Assembly: GCA_021773175.1 (NCBI GenBank)
Contig: JAJFKO010000024.1
Coordinates: 42,196-106,195 of the forward strand
Direction of reading: 5' to 3'
Length of the DNA stretch: 64,000 nt
From: Gammaproteobacteria bacterium
GTDB taxonomy: Bacteria > Pseudomonadota > Gammaproteobacteria > JAJFKO01
The position numbers and the translations under genes are program-made. Within the stretch, counting starts at the first letter, position 1. The number at the start of each line of letters is the position of its first letter. This document shows positions 1-9,355 of the stretch, one piece after another. A model generated the notes under the pieces. That model was not told where the DNA came from and searched no databases. It saw only the letters and a list, made by a program, of their open reading frames with translations.

Positions 1-438
1 AATCTGACGAGTAAACATATTCTCTAAAAATTTGTGCCACCAAACATAAATGTCTGGATGCACTAAATGCACAATCGCAACGACGACAATGCCAATCACA
101 ACCGTACATTGTACCACTCGTAACCATGATGCTGTGCGTCGTAACACCGCGGCCATTACCCAAACAAAAACTGCACCACCGAGAATGTTCAATACCCAGA
201 TAAAAGCATTGCCAACAAAAGCATAGGCTACAGCTGGTAACATTGCCCATAACAGAACCCAAAGACCATCTAATGCTCCTTTGCGTAATGTTACCAAACC
301 CAAAATAACTAAACTAAACCAGTTTAAGAATGGGATAGGCGCAAATAACAAAGCTAATAAAGGCGCACGCCAATTTCCCTTTAAGAGGAAATGCCCGAAC
401 GCCTCCGATAATGTTTTCGGCTTAGCAGGTTGTTGCAT
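1..438 (-). CDS. Multi-pass membrane protein downstream of rpsR (3' end outside window)
   Basis: This is an open frame that begins with ATG at 436-438 and runs off the left edge, so only the first 146 residues are seen. The N-terminus (MQQPAKPKTLSEAFGHFLLK) is followed by several strongly hydrophobic segments, for example around residues 25-50, 60-90 and 110-125, so it is an inner-membrane protein. It follows rpsR by 21 bases on the same strand. In several gammaproteobacteria a DUF2232-type membrane protein sits between rpsR and rplI; that identity is inferred from position and hydrophobicity, not from a motif. Confidence 0.72.
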   Translation of the reverse strand, partial: MQQPAKPKTLSEAFGHFLLKGNWRAPLLALLFAPIPFLNWFSLVILGLVTLRKGALDGLWVLLWAMLPAVAYAFVGNAFIWVLNILGGAVFVWVMAAVLRRTASWLRVVQCTVVIGIVVVAIVHLVHPDIYVWWHKFLENMFTRQI

Positions 439-459
439 AACAGCCTCAACAATTAACGA

Positions 460-678
460 TTAATGTCGATCACAAAACGGTAATAACGCCAAAAAGCGCG
501 ATTGCTTAATAGCAAGAGCCAACTTACGCTGATATTTTGCTTTTGTACCCGTTATTCGACTAGGCACAATTTTACCTGTTTCTGTAATATAATTTCTTAA
601 CAAATTTAAATCTTTGTAATCGATATCTTGAGCATTATCTGCTGTAAAACGACAAAATTTACGTCGAGAACCATACAT
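460..678 (-). CDS. rpsR: 30S ribosomal protein bS18
   Basis: A 72-residue small basic protein. The stretch [20 protein letters not shown] followed by [15 protein letters not shown] is the diagnostic bS18 core, which binds 16S rRNA and pairs with bS6 on the 30S platform. The length matches the family. A GGAG ribosome-binding site lies just upstream of the ATG. It is the second gene after rpsF, 26 bases apart, as in most gammaproteobacteria (no priB in between). Confidence 0.98.
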   Translation of the reverse strand: MYGSRRKFCRFTADNAQDIDYKDLNLLRNYITETGKIVPSRITGTKAKYQRKLALAIKQSRFLALLPFCDRH

Positions 679-704
679 AATTCTTCACTCCTAATTAACA
701 AATA

Positions 705-1118
705 TTATTCTGCTTCACTTGCAGCAGCATCATCACTTGCTTTTGTTTCTGTAACAGCCGCACGCGCCGGTTTTCCAAGTAATGATTTAGCTTTATCATC
801 TCTAGAATCCAACATTTGTGATGGCTCAGTAATGGCTTCTTCACGACTTAAAATTAAGTGACGAAGAATTGCATCATTGAAACGAAATAAATTACGAAAT
901 TCCGCAACAATGCCTTTATCACATTCAACATTCATTAAAATGTAATGAGCTTTATGTAATTTGTTAATTGGATAGGCTAATTGACGGCGACCCCAATCTT
1001 CTAAACGATGAATGGTGCCTTTTGTGTCAGTAACCATAGAACGATAACGTTCTAGCATGGTTGAAACCTGGTCGCTACGATCAGGATGGAACATGATGAC
1101 AATTTCATAATGTCGCAT
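705..1118 (-). CDS. rpsF: 30S ribosomal protein bS6
   Basis: A 137-residue protein starting [18 protein letters not shown], the standard bS6 beginning, with the conserved [14 protein letters not shown] segment. It binds bS18 and 16S rRNA. Residues after about 100 form a charged, alanine-rich, acidic tail (ending [10 protein letters not shown]), typical of longer bS6 proteins. AAAGGAG precedes the start at good spacing. The 240-base leader upstream carries an inverted repeat but I could not find a convincing S6:S18 autoregulatory motif in it. Confidence 0.98.
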   Translation of the reverse strand: MRHYEIVIMFHPDRSDQVSTMLERYRSMVTDTKGTIHRLEDWGRRQLAYPINKLHKAHYILMNVECDKGIVAEFRNLFRFNDAILRHLILSREEAITEPSQMLDSRDDKAKSLLGKPARAAVTETKASDDAAASEAE

Positions 1119-1190
1119 ATCAAATATCTCCTTTCGGTTAAAATAGAATAAGAATCAATAAGTTAACTTACCACTCTCATCCCCATTTTA

Positions 1191-1214
1191 GTCTCAAAAT
1201 ATGTTGTTTGAGAC
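1191..1214. repeat. Inverted repeat in the rpsF leader
   Basis: GTCTCAAA at 1191-1198 pairs exactly with TTTGAGAC at 1207-1214 around an 8-base loop. It lies about 73 bases upstream of rpsF in the gap 1119-1359. No U-run follows on either strand, so it is not a clear intrinsic terminator. It could be part of the rpsF leader; its function is unknown. Confidence 0.5.
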
Positions 1215-1359
1215 AAGGCCCTGAGCAGAATATGACTATTACTTACTCAAAGGGTGCTGAATTGTAGAGGTTTTAGATGGGCATTGCAACAATTTAGCCT
1301 AGGACAACCAAGCCCCTCAGAAATCCCGATAACAATGCTTGCTTATTAAAGATTTTGAG

Positions 1360-2919
1360 TTAGCTATAGGTTAAATGATATACATCCAAATAATTTGAAA
1401 AACCTTTAATACTTGGTTTTTTACGAATTTTAATATTGGTGAAGGTAATATTACCAAAAGTAATACTTGCTCCAAGCTTACCTGTTGTCTTATCCATAAC
1501 TTTCCTCAGAATACTACTTTCAAGAAACTTTCTATAATAAACGGCTTTATTGGCAACCCAATAATTTGGCTTATATCTATTAAGAAAAGCCTGCATGTTG
1601 CCTGATGCTAAATACGGAGCCACTTTGCCATCAGTAATGCCATCTAACGACAATACTTGTAAATCTTTTCGCAAATAGAATCTATCTTGTACCTCATAAA
1701 ATAAAATCACAGTATTTTTTCTAAGTGTTTTATTTAAATAAATTACCAGCGGCTTTTCAAAAATCGTCGCCGCAGTATAAGGGTGTATTTCATTACTAGA
1801 AACGGCTTTATGGAAAACAGAAATAGGATTAATAAGCACCAGAACAGCTACAGGAGCTAACATTAGCCAAGCTAATATTGGTTTATCGATAATTGGAGAT
1901 ATCATTCTTGATGTGATAATTGCCATTGCCACTGCGAGAAAAGGCACTATAGGCAAAGCATAACGAGCAGCATAAGACGTTACCGGAGAAATAATCGATA
2001 GCATGATAATGTATAATAATAAGATCACAAATAACATTCCAAACAACCAGCGAGATCGATTGAGATAGAATAAAGTAATGCTACCCACTAGGATATAAAC
2101 AACCCAATAAACAATCGGAGCTCTAAATAATAAAGAAAGCAAAGAACTTGAATAATGTAAGCCTAAAAAAACAGGACTATTTTCTCGAAGTGCAAAAGCG
2201 CGGCAATACGCAGAAACACTGAATAAGCCCAGTGTTAATTTAGAATAAGCAACATAGACTAATGCAGGAATAGCTGCACATACAGCTGCAAAAAAAACTC
2301 GGCCTTTGTTTTTCTGCATAAACAGCAACATCACGACATTAACAAGAACAATAGAGGTGGCATCAGGTCTTGTTAAAGGTATGCAAGCCCATACGATGGT
2401 CAGCAAGAGTAATAATCGCTGCTTACTATTATAATTCAAAATATTGTAATTAAGTATGATGAGAACACTAAGCAAAATAATAATAAGAGGCGACTCAAAA
2501 CCAAGAAAACCATTTATAGGCAAAAAGTACATACACAGCCCTAAAGAAATAGCTGCTGCAAAAGGTGAGGAAGATATGTGTTTGCTGGCGAAGTATAAGG
2601 TTACAAATGCTAGCAGTGTAAAACCAAGGCTTATCACCTTAATCATAAATAAACTATTAGTAAACCAAAAAGCCGGGCTAAGTAAAACAGCCCACAAAGG
2701 TGATGTACTACCTGAAGAAAAGTATCCAGGATTAAAATCAAAGAAGTTACCATGTGCAATATTTTTTGCGTAGCTTAAGTAGATTCCAGAATCGCCATAG
2801 AAGGTATGGAATAACTTACTACCTCCAATTGCTAATACTGACAATAAGATCAAAAGAGCTAATAATCCAATGATTGTACTAACATAATTAGAGAACCGAT
2901 ATGTATACAGACCCATCAT
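1360..2919 (-). CDS. GT-C type membrane glycosyltransferase-like protein
   Basis: A 519-residue polytopic membrane protein with about ten or more hydrophobic helices in residues 1-390 and a soluble C-terminal part of about 130 residues. The first periplasmic loop holds GDSGIYLSYAKNIAHG, resembling the acidic motif of GT-C (GT39/ArnT-like) enzymes, which move sugars from polyprenyl-phosphate donors on the outer face of the inner membrane. It is the last gene of the polysaccharide operon, 55 bases after the WbuB-like gene. The specific sugar and acceptor cannot be read from sequence. Confidence 0.7.
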   Translation of the reverse strand: MMGLYTYRFSNYVSTIIGLLALLILLSVLAIGGSKLFHTFYGDSGIYLSYAKNIAHGNFFDFNPGYFSSGSTSPLWAVLLSPAFWFTNSLFMIKVISLGFTLLAFVTLYFASKHISSSPFAAAISLGLCMYFLPINGFLGFESPLIIILLSVLIILNYNILNYNSKQRLLLLLTIVWACIPLTRPDATSIVLVNVVMLLFMQKNKGRVFFAAVCAAIPALVYVAYSKLTLGLFSVSAYCRAFALRENSPVFLGLHYSSSLLSLLFRAPIVYWVVYILVGSITLFYLNRSRWLFGMLFVILLLYIIMLSIISPVTSYAARYALPIVPFLAVAMAIITSRMISPIIDKPILAWLMLAPVAVLVLINPISVFHKAVSSNEIHPYTAATIFEKPLVIYLNKTLRKNTVILFYEVQDRFYLRKDLQVLSLDGITDGKVAPYLASGNMQAFLNRYKPNYWVANKAVYYRKFLESSILRKVMDKTTGKLGASITFGNITFTNIKIRKKPSIKGFSNYLDVYHLTYS

Positions 2920-2974
2920 TTTTGATCCTATCTTATCAGCACTTTAGTAAAAAATTATTTTAATGAAATATGAA

Positions 2975-4198
2975 TTATAGAGCTAAACATTTATCCAGAA
3001 TTTCTAGCATGCTATTCGCTTGTTTTTCACGACTGTACTTCTGTACATTTAATTGGCTCTGTGTAGCAAACTGTTTCATTAACTCAGTATTGTTTAATAG
3101 CTCAAGAATTACTTGTCCAAATTTATCAACATTGCCTGGCTCTATATGTATGCCATTACAACAATTAGAAACGATCTCAGAGGCTTCACCCTTTGGACTA
3201 ACAAGAAGTATTGGTAATGCCATCGCCATAGCTTCAAATAATTTTGATGGTACAACCGTACTAAAGACTTGATCATTCTTCAGATGCACCAACGCAACAT
3301 CACAGAGACTCCAATATGTAGCAATTTCTGATTTTGGCTTTGATGGCACAAAAATAACATTGTCTAGTCCTAGCTTTGCAACTTTACTAACTAAGTTATC
3401 ATGCTCAGCGCCATAACCTACAAATAAAAAACGGATAGCATTGTTGTCACGTAGTAATGCAGCCGTCTCTATAACATTTTCTAGCCCATGAGCTCCACCT
3501 TGCGTCCCAATGTACCCAATAATAAATTTATTATTTAAATTTAATTCTTGCAATAAAGACTGATCTTTGGGGCGCTGACTATAGGCGCTTAACTCCACAC
3601 CATTCAATATAGATGTCACTTTAGAAGCAACAACACCTCGCTCAACCATATCTGTTTTAAATGCCGGAGTAGATACAACAATATGTTTTGCTTGTTGATA
3701 CATGAAAAGTTCCATTTTCTCTAAACAGGTATAAAGCTTACCCTCATTGAGCGAACCAACCGCTTTAATTGAGGCTGGCCAAAGATCACTAATCTCTAGA
3801 AGAAAAGGTTTGAGTTTAAGCTTAGAAACAAAAAGTCCTGCATAACCAGCAAAAAATTGCGGCGAAGTTGCAATAACAATATCAATGTTTTTTTGTAAGC
3901 TACCAACTATCGTTCCCATAAACATATAAGATAGAAAATCTAAAACTCGCAACATAAAACCACGATTTGGATAAATGAAAGTTTTGACTCTGATTACTTG
4001 AATCCCATCGATCTCTTCTTGCTGATGCCACTTATTCTTATAGCCCGGATAGACTCTGCCTTGAGGAAAATTAGGAACTGAAGTCACTACTGTTACTTTA
4101 TGTCCGGCTTGTACCCAATATCGAGCTCTTTCAAATACACGCGTTGCAATAGCATTCACTTCAGGCGGAAAATTGTCAGTAAGAAATAAAATATTCAT
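2975..4198 (-). CDS. wbuB: WbuB-like family 4 glycosyltransferase
   Basis: A 407-residue GT-B fold enzyme. The N-terminus MNILFLTDNFPPEVNAIATR and the following FERARYWVQAGHKVTVV are typical of the WbuB/L-fucosamine transferase group. The C-terminal domain has the nucleotide-sugar acidic motif in VVPSKLFEAMAMALP. It probably adds one sugar to the polyprenyl-linked repeat unit in the cytoplasm. Its start overlaps the end of the upstream 63-codon frame by 4 bases. The WbuB resemblance is by motif only, so the sugar specificity is unproven. Confidence 0.82.
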   Translation of the reverse strand: MNILFLTDNFPPEVNAIATRVFERARYWVQAGHKVTVVTSVPNFPQGRVYPGYKNKWHQQEEIDGIQVIRVKTFIYPNRGFMLRVLDFLSYMFMGTIVGSLQKNIDIVIATSPQFFAGYAGLFVSKLKLKPFLLEISDLWPASIKAVGSLNEGKLYTCLEKMELFMYQQAKHIVVSTPAFKTDMVERGVVASKVTSILNGVELSAYSQRPKDQSLLQELNLNNKFIIGYIGTQGGAHGLENVIETAALLRDNNAIRFLFVGYGAEHDNLVSKVAKLGLDNVIFVPSKPKSEIATYWSLCDVALVHLKNDQVFSTVVPSKLFEAMAMALPILLVSPKGEASEIVSNCCNGIHIEPGNVDKFGQVILELLNNTELMKQFATQSQLNVQKYSREKQANSMLEILDKCLAL

Positions 4199-4386
4199 CT
4201 CACTGGCTGCTCCATTTTGCTAATGAAAATAATATTATATTCATCAAAGGTACCATAATGGCTCCGCCGAACTGCATAGTCAGCAATCATCTCTTTAATC
4301 TTCCATAGTAAGCTTGAGTATTGATTTACAATCATCATTTTAGCAATTTTACAGGAAAATACTGTTAGTGCAATTGCTATGGCCAC
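4195..4386 (-). CDS. Short frame between the heparinase-like gene and the glycosyltransferase (doubtful)
   Basis: A 63-codon frame whose end overlaps the glycosyltransferase start by 4 bases, the usual sign of coupling. The protein has a hydrophobic first 25 residues and then SLLWKIKEMIADYAVRR. I recognise no family. It may be a small real protein or the remnant of a larger gene lost from the operon. The overlap is the only positive evidence. Confidence 0.25.
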   Translation of the reverse strand: MAIAIALTVFSCKIAKMMIVNQYSSLLWKIKEMIADYAVRRSHYGTFDEYNIIFISKMEQPVR

Positions 4387-4415
4387 TCAAGTGGAAATCA
4401 ACGAATAAATTGTTA

Positions 4416-6077
4416 TTAATATTTTAACAACAACTTTATTATTACTTGACAAGGTATTGTGCCAATATCAATTAAAATTGCCTTCGTCGATTGAAAGTAA
4501 CCAAAATCAGGAGACCAATATTTATCAATAATCTGCATTGATTGTTGACTATGCAGCTCTATTACTATCCCTGCATTCATGACCTTACAAACATTAGGTA
4601 ATAACTCAACCGTACAGTCTGGATGCAACAAAAAAAGTGATTCCGCTATTTGTCCATCACCACCATAAACACTATCAGTGATTTCAATACTATCATTGCT
4701 AACCATAAAACAGCGCTGATGCACAGGCTTCCCTGATAAATGCATATAGCCGTCATGCTGGCCTTTCAAACTTAATATATTTTTATCTATTACTGACTCG
4801 AGTATTTCTGGAATTGGTCGCCGACCAACACGAAAAGCACCAAAAAACTCTGCTTGATCTTCATTATCAATGGTCAAGGTATTATGCGAAGCCGTAGCAC
4901 GACTATATTGACGCTTATTTCCAGAAGCATACTCGCAAGTGCCCGGGTCAACAAAGATACGTTTACCTGCAACACTCAATTCAAAGGATAGAATATCACC
5001 GTGCGCATGAGCCACTAACTCATCCGGACCAACCTTACCGCAGTCAGCAATAAACAACATATCTTCATGTCGAAAGCCCCAATAACCCGCATTATGATAG
5101 GCAAAAGCGCCTTGTTGTGGTTTAACAGACTTCGCAAATAATTTTTGATACACATCAACACATTGAGTCGGTAAATAACTCATGTGCAAACCACCATCAT
5201 TGAAAAGACTAATCAAGTTATCAGGATGCGTAAAATCAACTATAACTTGAAGCATTCTTGCTAGCTTATCTTGCAGTACAGTTTGTAATGCGGTTGTAAC
5301 AAAAGGATAACATTCAATGATATCCATAAACACTTGGCAATGATATGCGGGAGATAACTCAAAGTGCATACCATCTGCTAAAACTTGTGTCTCCACCTGC
5401 TGTTTGAGTAACTTTTCTCCACACTGTAATAAATTAGTCTCCCTTAAAAAAGAACCAACAATAATGAGTGCCTTGATATTTTTTATTAAATGATTACCGC
5501 CAATATCAAACTCTAGATTTTTAGCAAGAAACTTAATTTGCTGTGATAACGACGCCAATATAACTTGCGCATCGTGACTACTAAGTACTCCTTTATATCG
5601 TAATATGAAATCTACCCACATAACCGTACGAATAGATAAGGTATAAGCAGACCATGCAGCACGCCAATAATGTTTTTGATAAATAGGATTTTCTTCAATC
5701 CAACTTCGTATTAACTTAATTGCATCTTGATAATCTAATTCCGGTAAATATTCCATATAATGCAAATTAAACAACCATAAGTGCGAAACATGTTTTATAT
5801 CTTGCTGCTGCCAAGTAACAGGGAAAGTAATTTCTTGTCTTTCATTGAGAAAAGTAAATTGAAATGTGTTTGTAGCTGTTTTCTTGATGCGCTGGCCTGG
5901 TAACAAGTTAGCGCTATACAGCAAATCAGATTTAAACTGTGCGCTATTAACATTACGAGATACAGGCTTAATAATAATAGGTATTTTCGATAAAACTTGC
6001 CGTTTAGCCGTAAAATAACATCGCCATAGTATTTTGCGTTTTGGGATATAGCGAAAAAAGCGCCACTGCCTATTCAT
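4416..6077 (-). CDS. Heparinase II/III-like protein (alginate-lyase family)
   Basis: About 553 residues. The N-terminal half is an (alpha/alpha) toroid with the family segments WRAAWSAYTLSIRT and GNHLIKNIKAL and the loop DGMHFELSPAYHCQ. The C-terminal beta domain has the heparinase signature HAHGDILSFEL, then DPGTCEYASG and ASHNTLTID. Such proteins cleave uronic-acid polymers by beta-elimination. No signal peptide is visible (the N-terminus is basic and Trp-rich), so it may act in the cytoplasm. I chose the ATG at 6077, which overlaps the TAG of the upstream gene; a GTG nine bases earlier is possible. A second, distant family member lies at 11613-13574 in the same operon. Confidence 0.85.
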   Translation of the reverse strand: MNRQWRFFRYIPKRKILWRCYFTAKRQVLSKIPIIIKPVSRNVNSAQFKSDLLYSANLLPGQRIKKTATNTFQFTFLNERQEITFPVTWQQQDIKHVSHLWLFNLHYMEYLPELDYQDAIKLIRSWIEENPIYQKHYWRAAWSAYTLSIRTVMWVDFILRYKGVLSSHDAQVILASLSQQIKFLAKNLEFDIGGNHLIKNIKALIIVGSFLRETNLLQCGEKLLKQQVETQVLADGMHFELSPAYHCQVFMDIIECYPFVTTALQTVLQDKLARMLQVIVDFTHPDNLISLFNDGGLHMSYLPTQCVDVYQKLFAKSVKPQQGAFAYHNAGYWGFRHEDMLFIADCGKVGPDELVAHAHGDILSFELSVAGKRIFVDPGTCEYASGNKRQYSRATASHNTLTIDNEDQAEFFGAFRVGRRPIPEILESVIDKNILSLKGQHDGYMHLSGKPVHQRCFMVSNDSIEITDSVYGGDGQIAESLFLLHPDCTVELLPNVCKVMNAGIVIELHSQQSMQIIDKYWSPDFGYFQSTKAILIDIGTIPCQVIIKLLLKY

Positions 6078-8199
6078 CAATACCACTAACTCTATTACTC
6101 AATTGAATAATCAACTCACTGATTGCAAATAATTGATCCGCAGGAACAGGCCAGTTACCACCCTGTGAAATAGCATTAACAAAGCTAGCAACTAAACTCT
6201 GCTGACCTTTATCTTGCTGCCAGCTTTTCATTTTCTTAAATCCAGAACAACCATAAGCACGCAACATTCTGAAATTATCAAACTGCAATGATTTACCTGC
6301 ATAGAATACTTCTAATCTTTCTTTTGGTACTTGATTATTGCCATTCGCAAAATAATGAACTGTACCAATTGAGCCATCAGCAAACTTCAATAATATTGTT
6401 ATAACATCTGGAACAGATAGTACTTTGTTATCAGCTGCAATAATATCTGCATCAACAATATCTGCATCGGCTAAGAAACGTAATAAATCAACGAAATGAC
6501 AAACTTCACCAATAATGCGTCCACCACCAACTTCTAGATCTTGAGCCCAATGGTCTTTAGGAATAGCACCTGCATTCACTGTCATAGTAAATGCTTTCGG
6601 TGCAGATGCTGTTTGTAATAATGAATACATCTTTTCAATATGAGGCGCGAAACGTCGATTAAAACCGACAGTTAGCACTTGTCCTGATGATTTCTTTAAT
6701 TGCGCTTTAATAGCTTCAAGCTCATCTAAATGTAAGCATAATGGCTTTTCAACAAAAACATGTTTCCCTGCTTCTAAGGCTTTTAACACTAAGTCCGCAT
6801 GAGTATTATGTCGCGTGGCAATAACCACGGTATTAATACTTTTATCATTTAAAATCGCATCGATATCCGTTACCGCTTTACTAAAACCAAATTTCTTCGC
6901 TGCTTGCATAGCACTTAAACCACCATTGCTCGCAACACTCACTAACTGAGCGCCTGTTTTAGCAAATGCCGGTAATAAGGTGCGTCGCGCATATTGGCCA
7001 GAGCCAATCAGACCAATATTAACTTGATTCACTTGTTCTGTTTCTAGCGGTTGATTGATAATAATTTCACGCTGTTGAACGGCAACAGTATCTCGTAGTG
7101 GATAGGTAAGCAAAATACCTAGTTTAGATTTATCTGAAAGCAAGTCATAAGCTTCATCCGCTTTTTCAATGGGTACTTGTACCGATAATAATTCCTGAGT
7201 TGCAATTTTTTCATCTGCAATCGCTTGTAGCACTGCCACAAAATTACGTTGCTCTGTCCAACGTACAAAACCAATCGGATAGTCCTGACCATTCTCCTCA
7301 TAATTTGGATCATAACGTCCCGGTCCATATGAGCAAGAAACTTGAAAACTCAATTCTTTTTCATAGAAATCTTCGCGACGTAAGTTTAAGCCGGTTACAC
7401 CAACTAAAGTAATACGACCACGTTGTCGACACATAGTCGCAGCTTGATGCATTAATTCATCACTGGAAGTTGCCGCAGCAACTAATACAGCATCAATACC
7501 GATACCAGCACTGTATTCTTGAACAAATGCCACGGGGTCTTCTGCATTTTGTAAATTAACAATTTGCGCACCATAGGATTTCGCCAATTCCAAACGCTCA
7601 GCACTAAAGTCAATCGCAATAACTTGGCAACCATGAGCACGTAATAGTTGCACACTTAACAAACCAACACTACCTAAACCAAATACAGCAAAGGTTTCGC
7701 CAAAAGTAGGTTGAGCTAAACGCACCCCTTGTAAGGCAATTGAGCCTAATACTGTAAATGCAGCCGCTTCATTAGTAACATTATCTGGTACTTTGGCACA
7801 TAAATTTTTAGGAACACAAACCACTTCGGCATGCGGACCATTTGATACAACACGATCACCCACCATAAACTCAGTGACTCCTGCGCCAATCTCAATAACA
7901 GTTCCCACATTACAGTATCCTAACGGCATCAACTCATCGAGTTTCGCTTTTACAGCTTCTATCGTTGTCATCAAACCATCAGTTTTTACTTTCGCCAATA
8001 CCTGCTTAACTTTATCTGGTTTTTGTTTTGCTTTTTGCAGCATATTAGCTTTACCGAATTCTACCAACATGCGTTCAGTACCCACTGAAACCAGTGAACA
8101 ATGTGTTTGAATAAGAACATGTCCTGCGCGCACCTTAGGGCAAGGAATATCTGCTACGACTGTATCACCGCTTTTTAAGTCTTGGAGTATTTGTTTCAT
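6070..8199 (-). CDS. Bi-domain oxidoreductase: MDR dehydrogenase fused to Gfo/Idh/MocA
   Basis: A 709-residue fusion. Residues 1 to about 370 form a medium-chain dehydrogenase (GroES-like part plus the NAD-binding stretch AVFGLGSVGLLSVQLL). A second Rossmann domain begins near residue 390 (VNIGLIGSGQYARR) with the Gfo/Idh/MocA EKPLCLHLDEL motif. This fusion recurs in surface-polysaccharide loci beside heparinase-like genes. It presumably oxidises, reduces or epimerises a sugar, but the substrate is unknown. The downstream gene overlaps its 3' end. Confidence 0.88.
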   Translation of the reverse strand: MKQILQDLKSGDTVVADIPCPKVRAGHVLIQTHCSLVSVGTERMLVEFGKANMLQKAKQKPDKVKQVLAKVKTDGLMTTIEAVKAKLDELMPLGYCNVGTVIEIGAGVTEFMVGDRVVSNGPHAEVVCVPKNLCAKVPDNVTNEAAAFTVLGSIALQGVRLAQPTFGETFAVFGLGSVGLLSVQLLRAHGCQVIAIDFSAERLELAKSYGAQIVNLQNAEDPVAFVQEYSAGIGIDAVLVAAATSSDELMHQAATMCRQRGRITLVGVTGLNLRREDFYEKELSFQVSCSYGPGRYDPNYEENGQDYPIGFVRWTEQRNFVAVLQAIADEKIATQELLSVQVPIEKADEAYDLLSDKSKLGILLTYPLRDTVAVQQREIIINQPLETEQVNQVNIGLIGSGQYARRTLLPAFAKTGAQLVSVASNGGLSAMQAAKKFGFSKAVTDIDAILNDKSINTVVIATRHNTHADLVLKALEAGKHVFVEKPLCLHLDELEAIKAQLKKSSGQVLTVGFNRRFAPHIEKMYSLLQTASAPKAFTMTVNAGAIPKDHWAQDLEVGGGRIIGEVCHFVDLLRFLADADIVDADIIAADNKVLSVPDVITILLKFADGSIGTVHYFANGNNQVPKERLEVFYAGKSLQFDNFRMLRAYGCSGFKKMKSWQQDKGQQSLVASFVNAISQGGNWPVPADQLFAISELIIQLSNRVSGIDE

Positions 8200-8214
8200 T
8201 AAGCCTTCCCTATT

Positions 8215-9351
8215 CTATTGAAATTCACAGTTGACCACTTTTTCAGAGTCGATCGCTTCTTTGATTTTTAAAACTAATATATTGGTATTGTATACGTACT
8301 CAGGAGACTCACCAAATGCCGTTGGCTCTAAAGCTTTTTCTAGTGAGTTTATAATATTTGCCTTATGGCCATGATCACGCAACCTTAACTTATATTTCTT
8401 TTTCATGTCATTTACATCAATGGTTAATTGATGAAAATCATTTAATGACCCTAAAAGATTGCCTCTATGCACATTCAAATATTCCCTAACGCCATCGAAG
8501 GTATGGCCTTTTGCTGAAAAAGTAATACCGGCCACAGAATCATCTGAAAAAGTAACATTGACAGCAAAATCAGATTGGGAACCTGTAGATTTAGCTGGTG
8601 ATATTTGGCAACTTTTTACATCTCGACTTTTCACTAACTGCAAGCATAAGTCCGTCCAATGACAAAGATTACCTAAGATGCGACCTCCTTCAGCAGGAGA
8701 GAAATACCAATGATCTTTCTCAATTTCATGGCCAGCAATAAACCAGTTCATCATCACAGCACCCTGTTCTTTTTCAAGATAATCTACTAATTTCATAAAT
8801 AATTTACTTTTAGGTCGATTAAAACCAAGAAATACTTTCGAGTTAGGATATTCCTGCATAGCCTGCATTAAAGAATCTAGTTGCTCATAATTGACAGTAA
8901 TAGGTTTTTCTATGTGTACACATTTGCCTTTTTTTATCGCTTCAATGGCATACTCAGCATGAGTTGCATGATTCGAAGCAATATAAACAACTCTAACCGC
9001 AGGATCATCTAATATCTTCTGATAATCACTCGTAGCACAATAGCCATTGTGTTTTTCACACAGTGAAATAGCTCGAGAATGATTTTTGTCCATAGCATAT
9101 TTAATTAAACCTGATTTGTGCTGATTTAAATAAAAAGCAATTGTCGAGAAACTAAAGTTGCCACAACCGATTATCGCAACTTTACCTTCGCCTTTAAACT
9201 TTTGATTAATCCAATCTGCTTCATGGTCATAATTAGATTTCATGTGAATCTGCGATTTAACTTTCATGTAAGTACGTCGCATACCATACATTTTGCGATA
9301 ACGAAGAACTTTCTTGATCTTAAACTTCAAAGAAGATTGCATATAATCCAT
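8215..9351 (-). CDS. Gfo/Idh/MocA family sugar oxidoreductase
   Basis: 378 residues. An unusual basic N-terminal extension of about 50 residues precedes the NAD-binding VAIIGCGNFSFSTIAF. The catalytic EKP motif appears in HIEKPITVNYEQL, and the C-terminal domain contains GHEIEKDHWYFSPAEGGRIL, similar to the matching part of the preceding bi-domain protein. Such enzymes oxidise or reduce sugar rings with NAD(P). It lies 15 bases upstream of the bi-domain gene in the operon. The substrate is not identifiable. Confidence 0.85.
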   Translation of the reverse strand: MDYMQSSLKFKIKKVLRYRKMYGMRRTYMKVKSQIHMKSNYDHEADWINQKFKGEGKVAIIGCGNFSFSTIAFYLNQHKSGLIKYAMDKNHSRAISLCEKHNGYCATSDYQKILDDPAVRVVYIASNHATHAEYAIEAIKKGKCVHIEKPITVNYEQLDSLMQAMQEYPNSKVFLGFNRPKSKLFMKLVDYLEKEQGAVMMNWFIAGHEIEKDHWYFSPAEGGRILGNLCHWTDLCLQLVKSRDVKSCQISPAKSTGSQSDFAVNVTFSDDSVAGITFSAKGHTFDGVREYLNVHRGNLLGSLNDFHQLTIDVNDMKKKYKLRLRDHGHKANIINSLEKALEPTAFGESPEYVYNTNILVLKIKEAIDSEKVVNCEFQ

Positions 9352-9355
9352 TGGT

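Noticed and set aside
1119..1359. An S6:S18-binding leader in front of rpsF
   Set aside because: A hairpin is present, but the conserved bulge motif known for that leader could not be identified.
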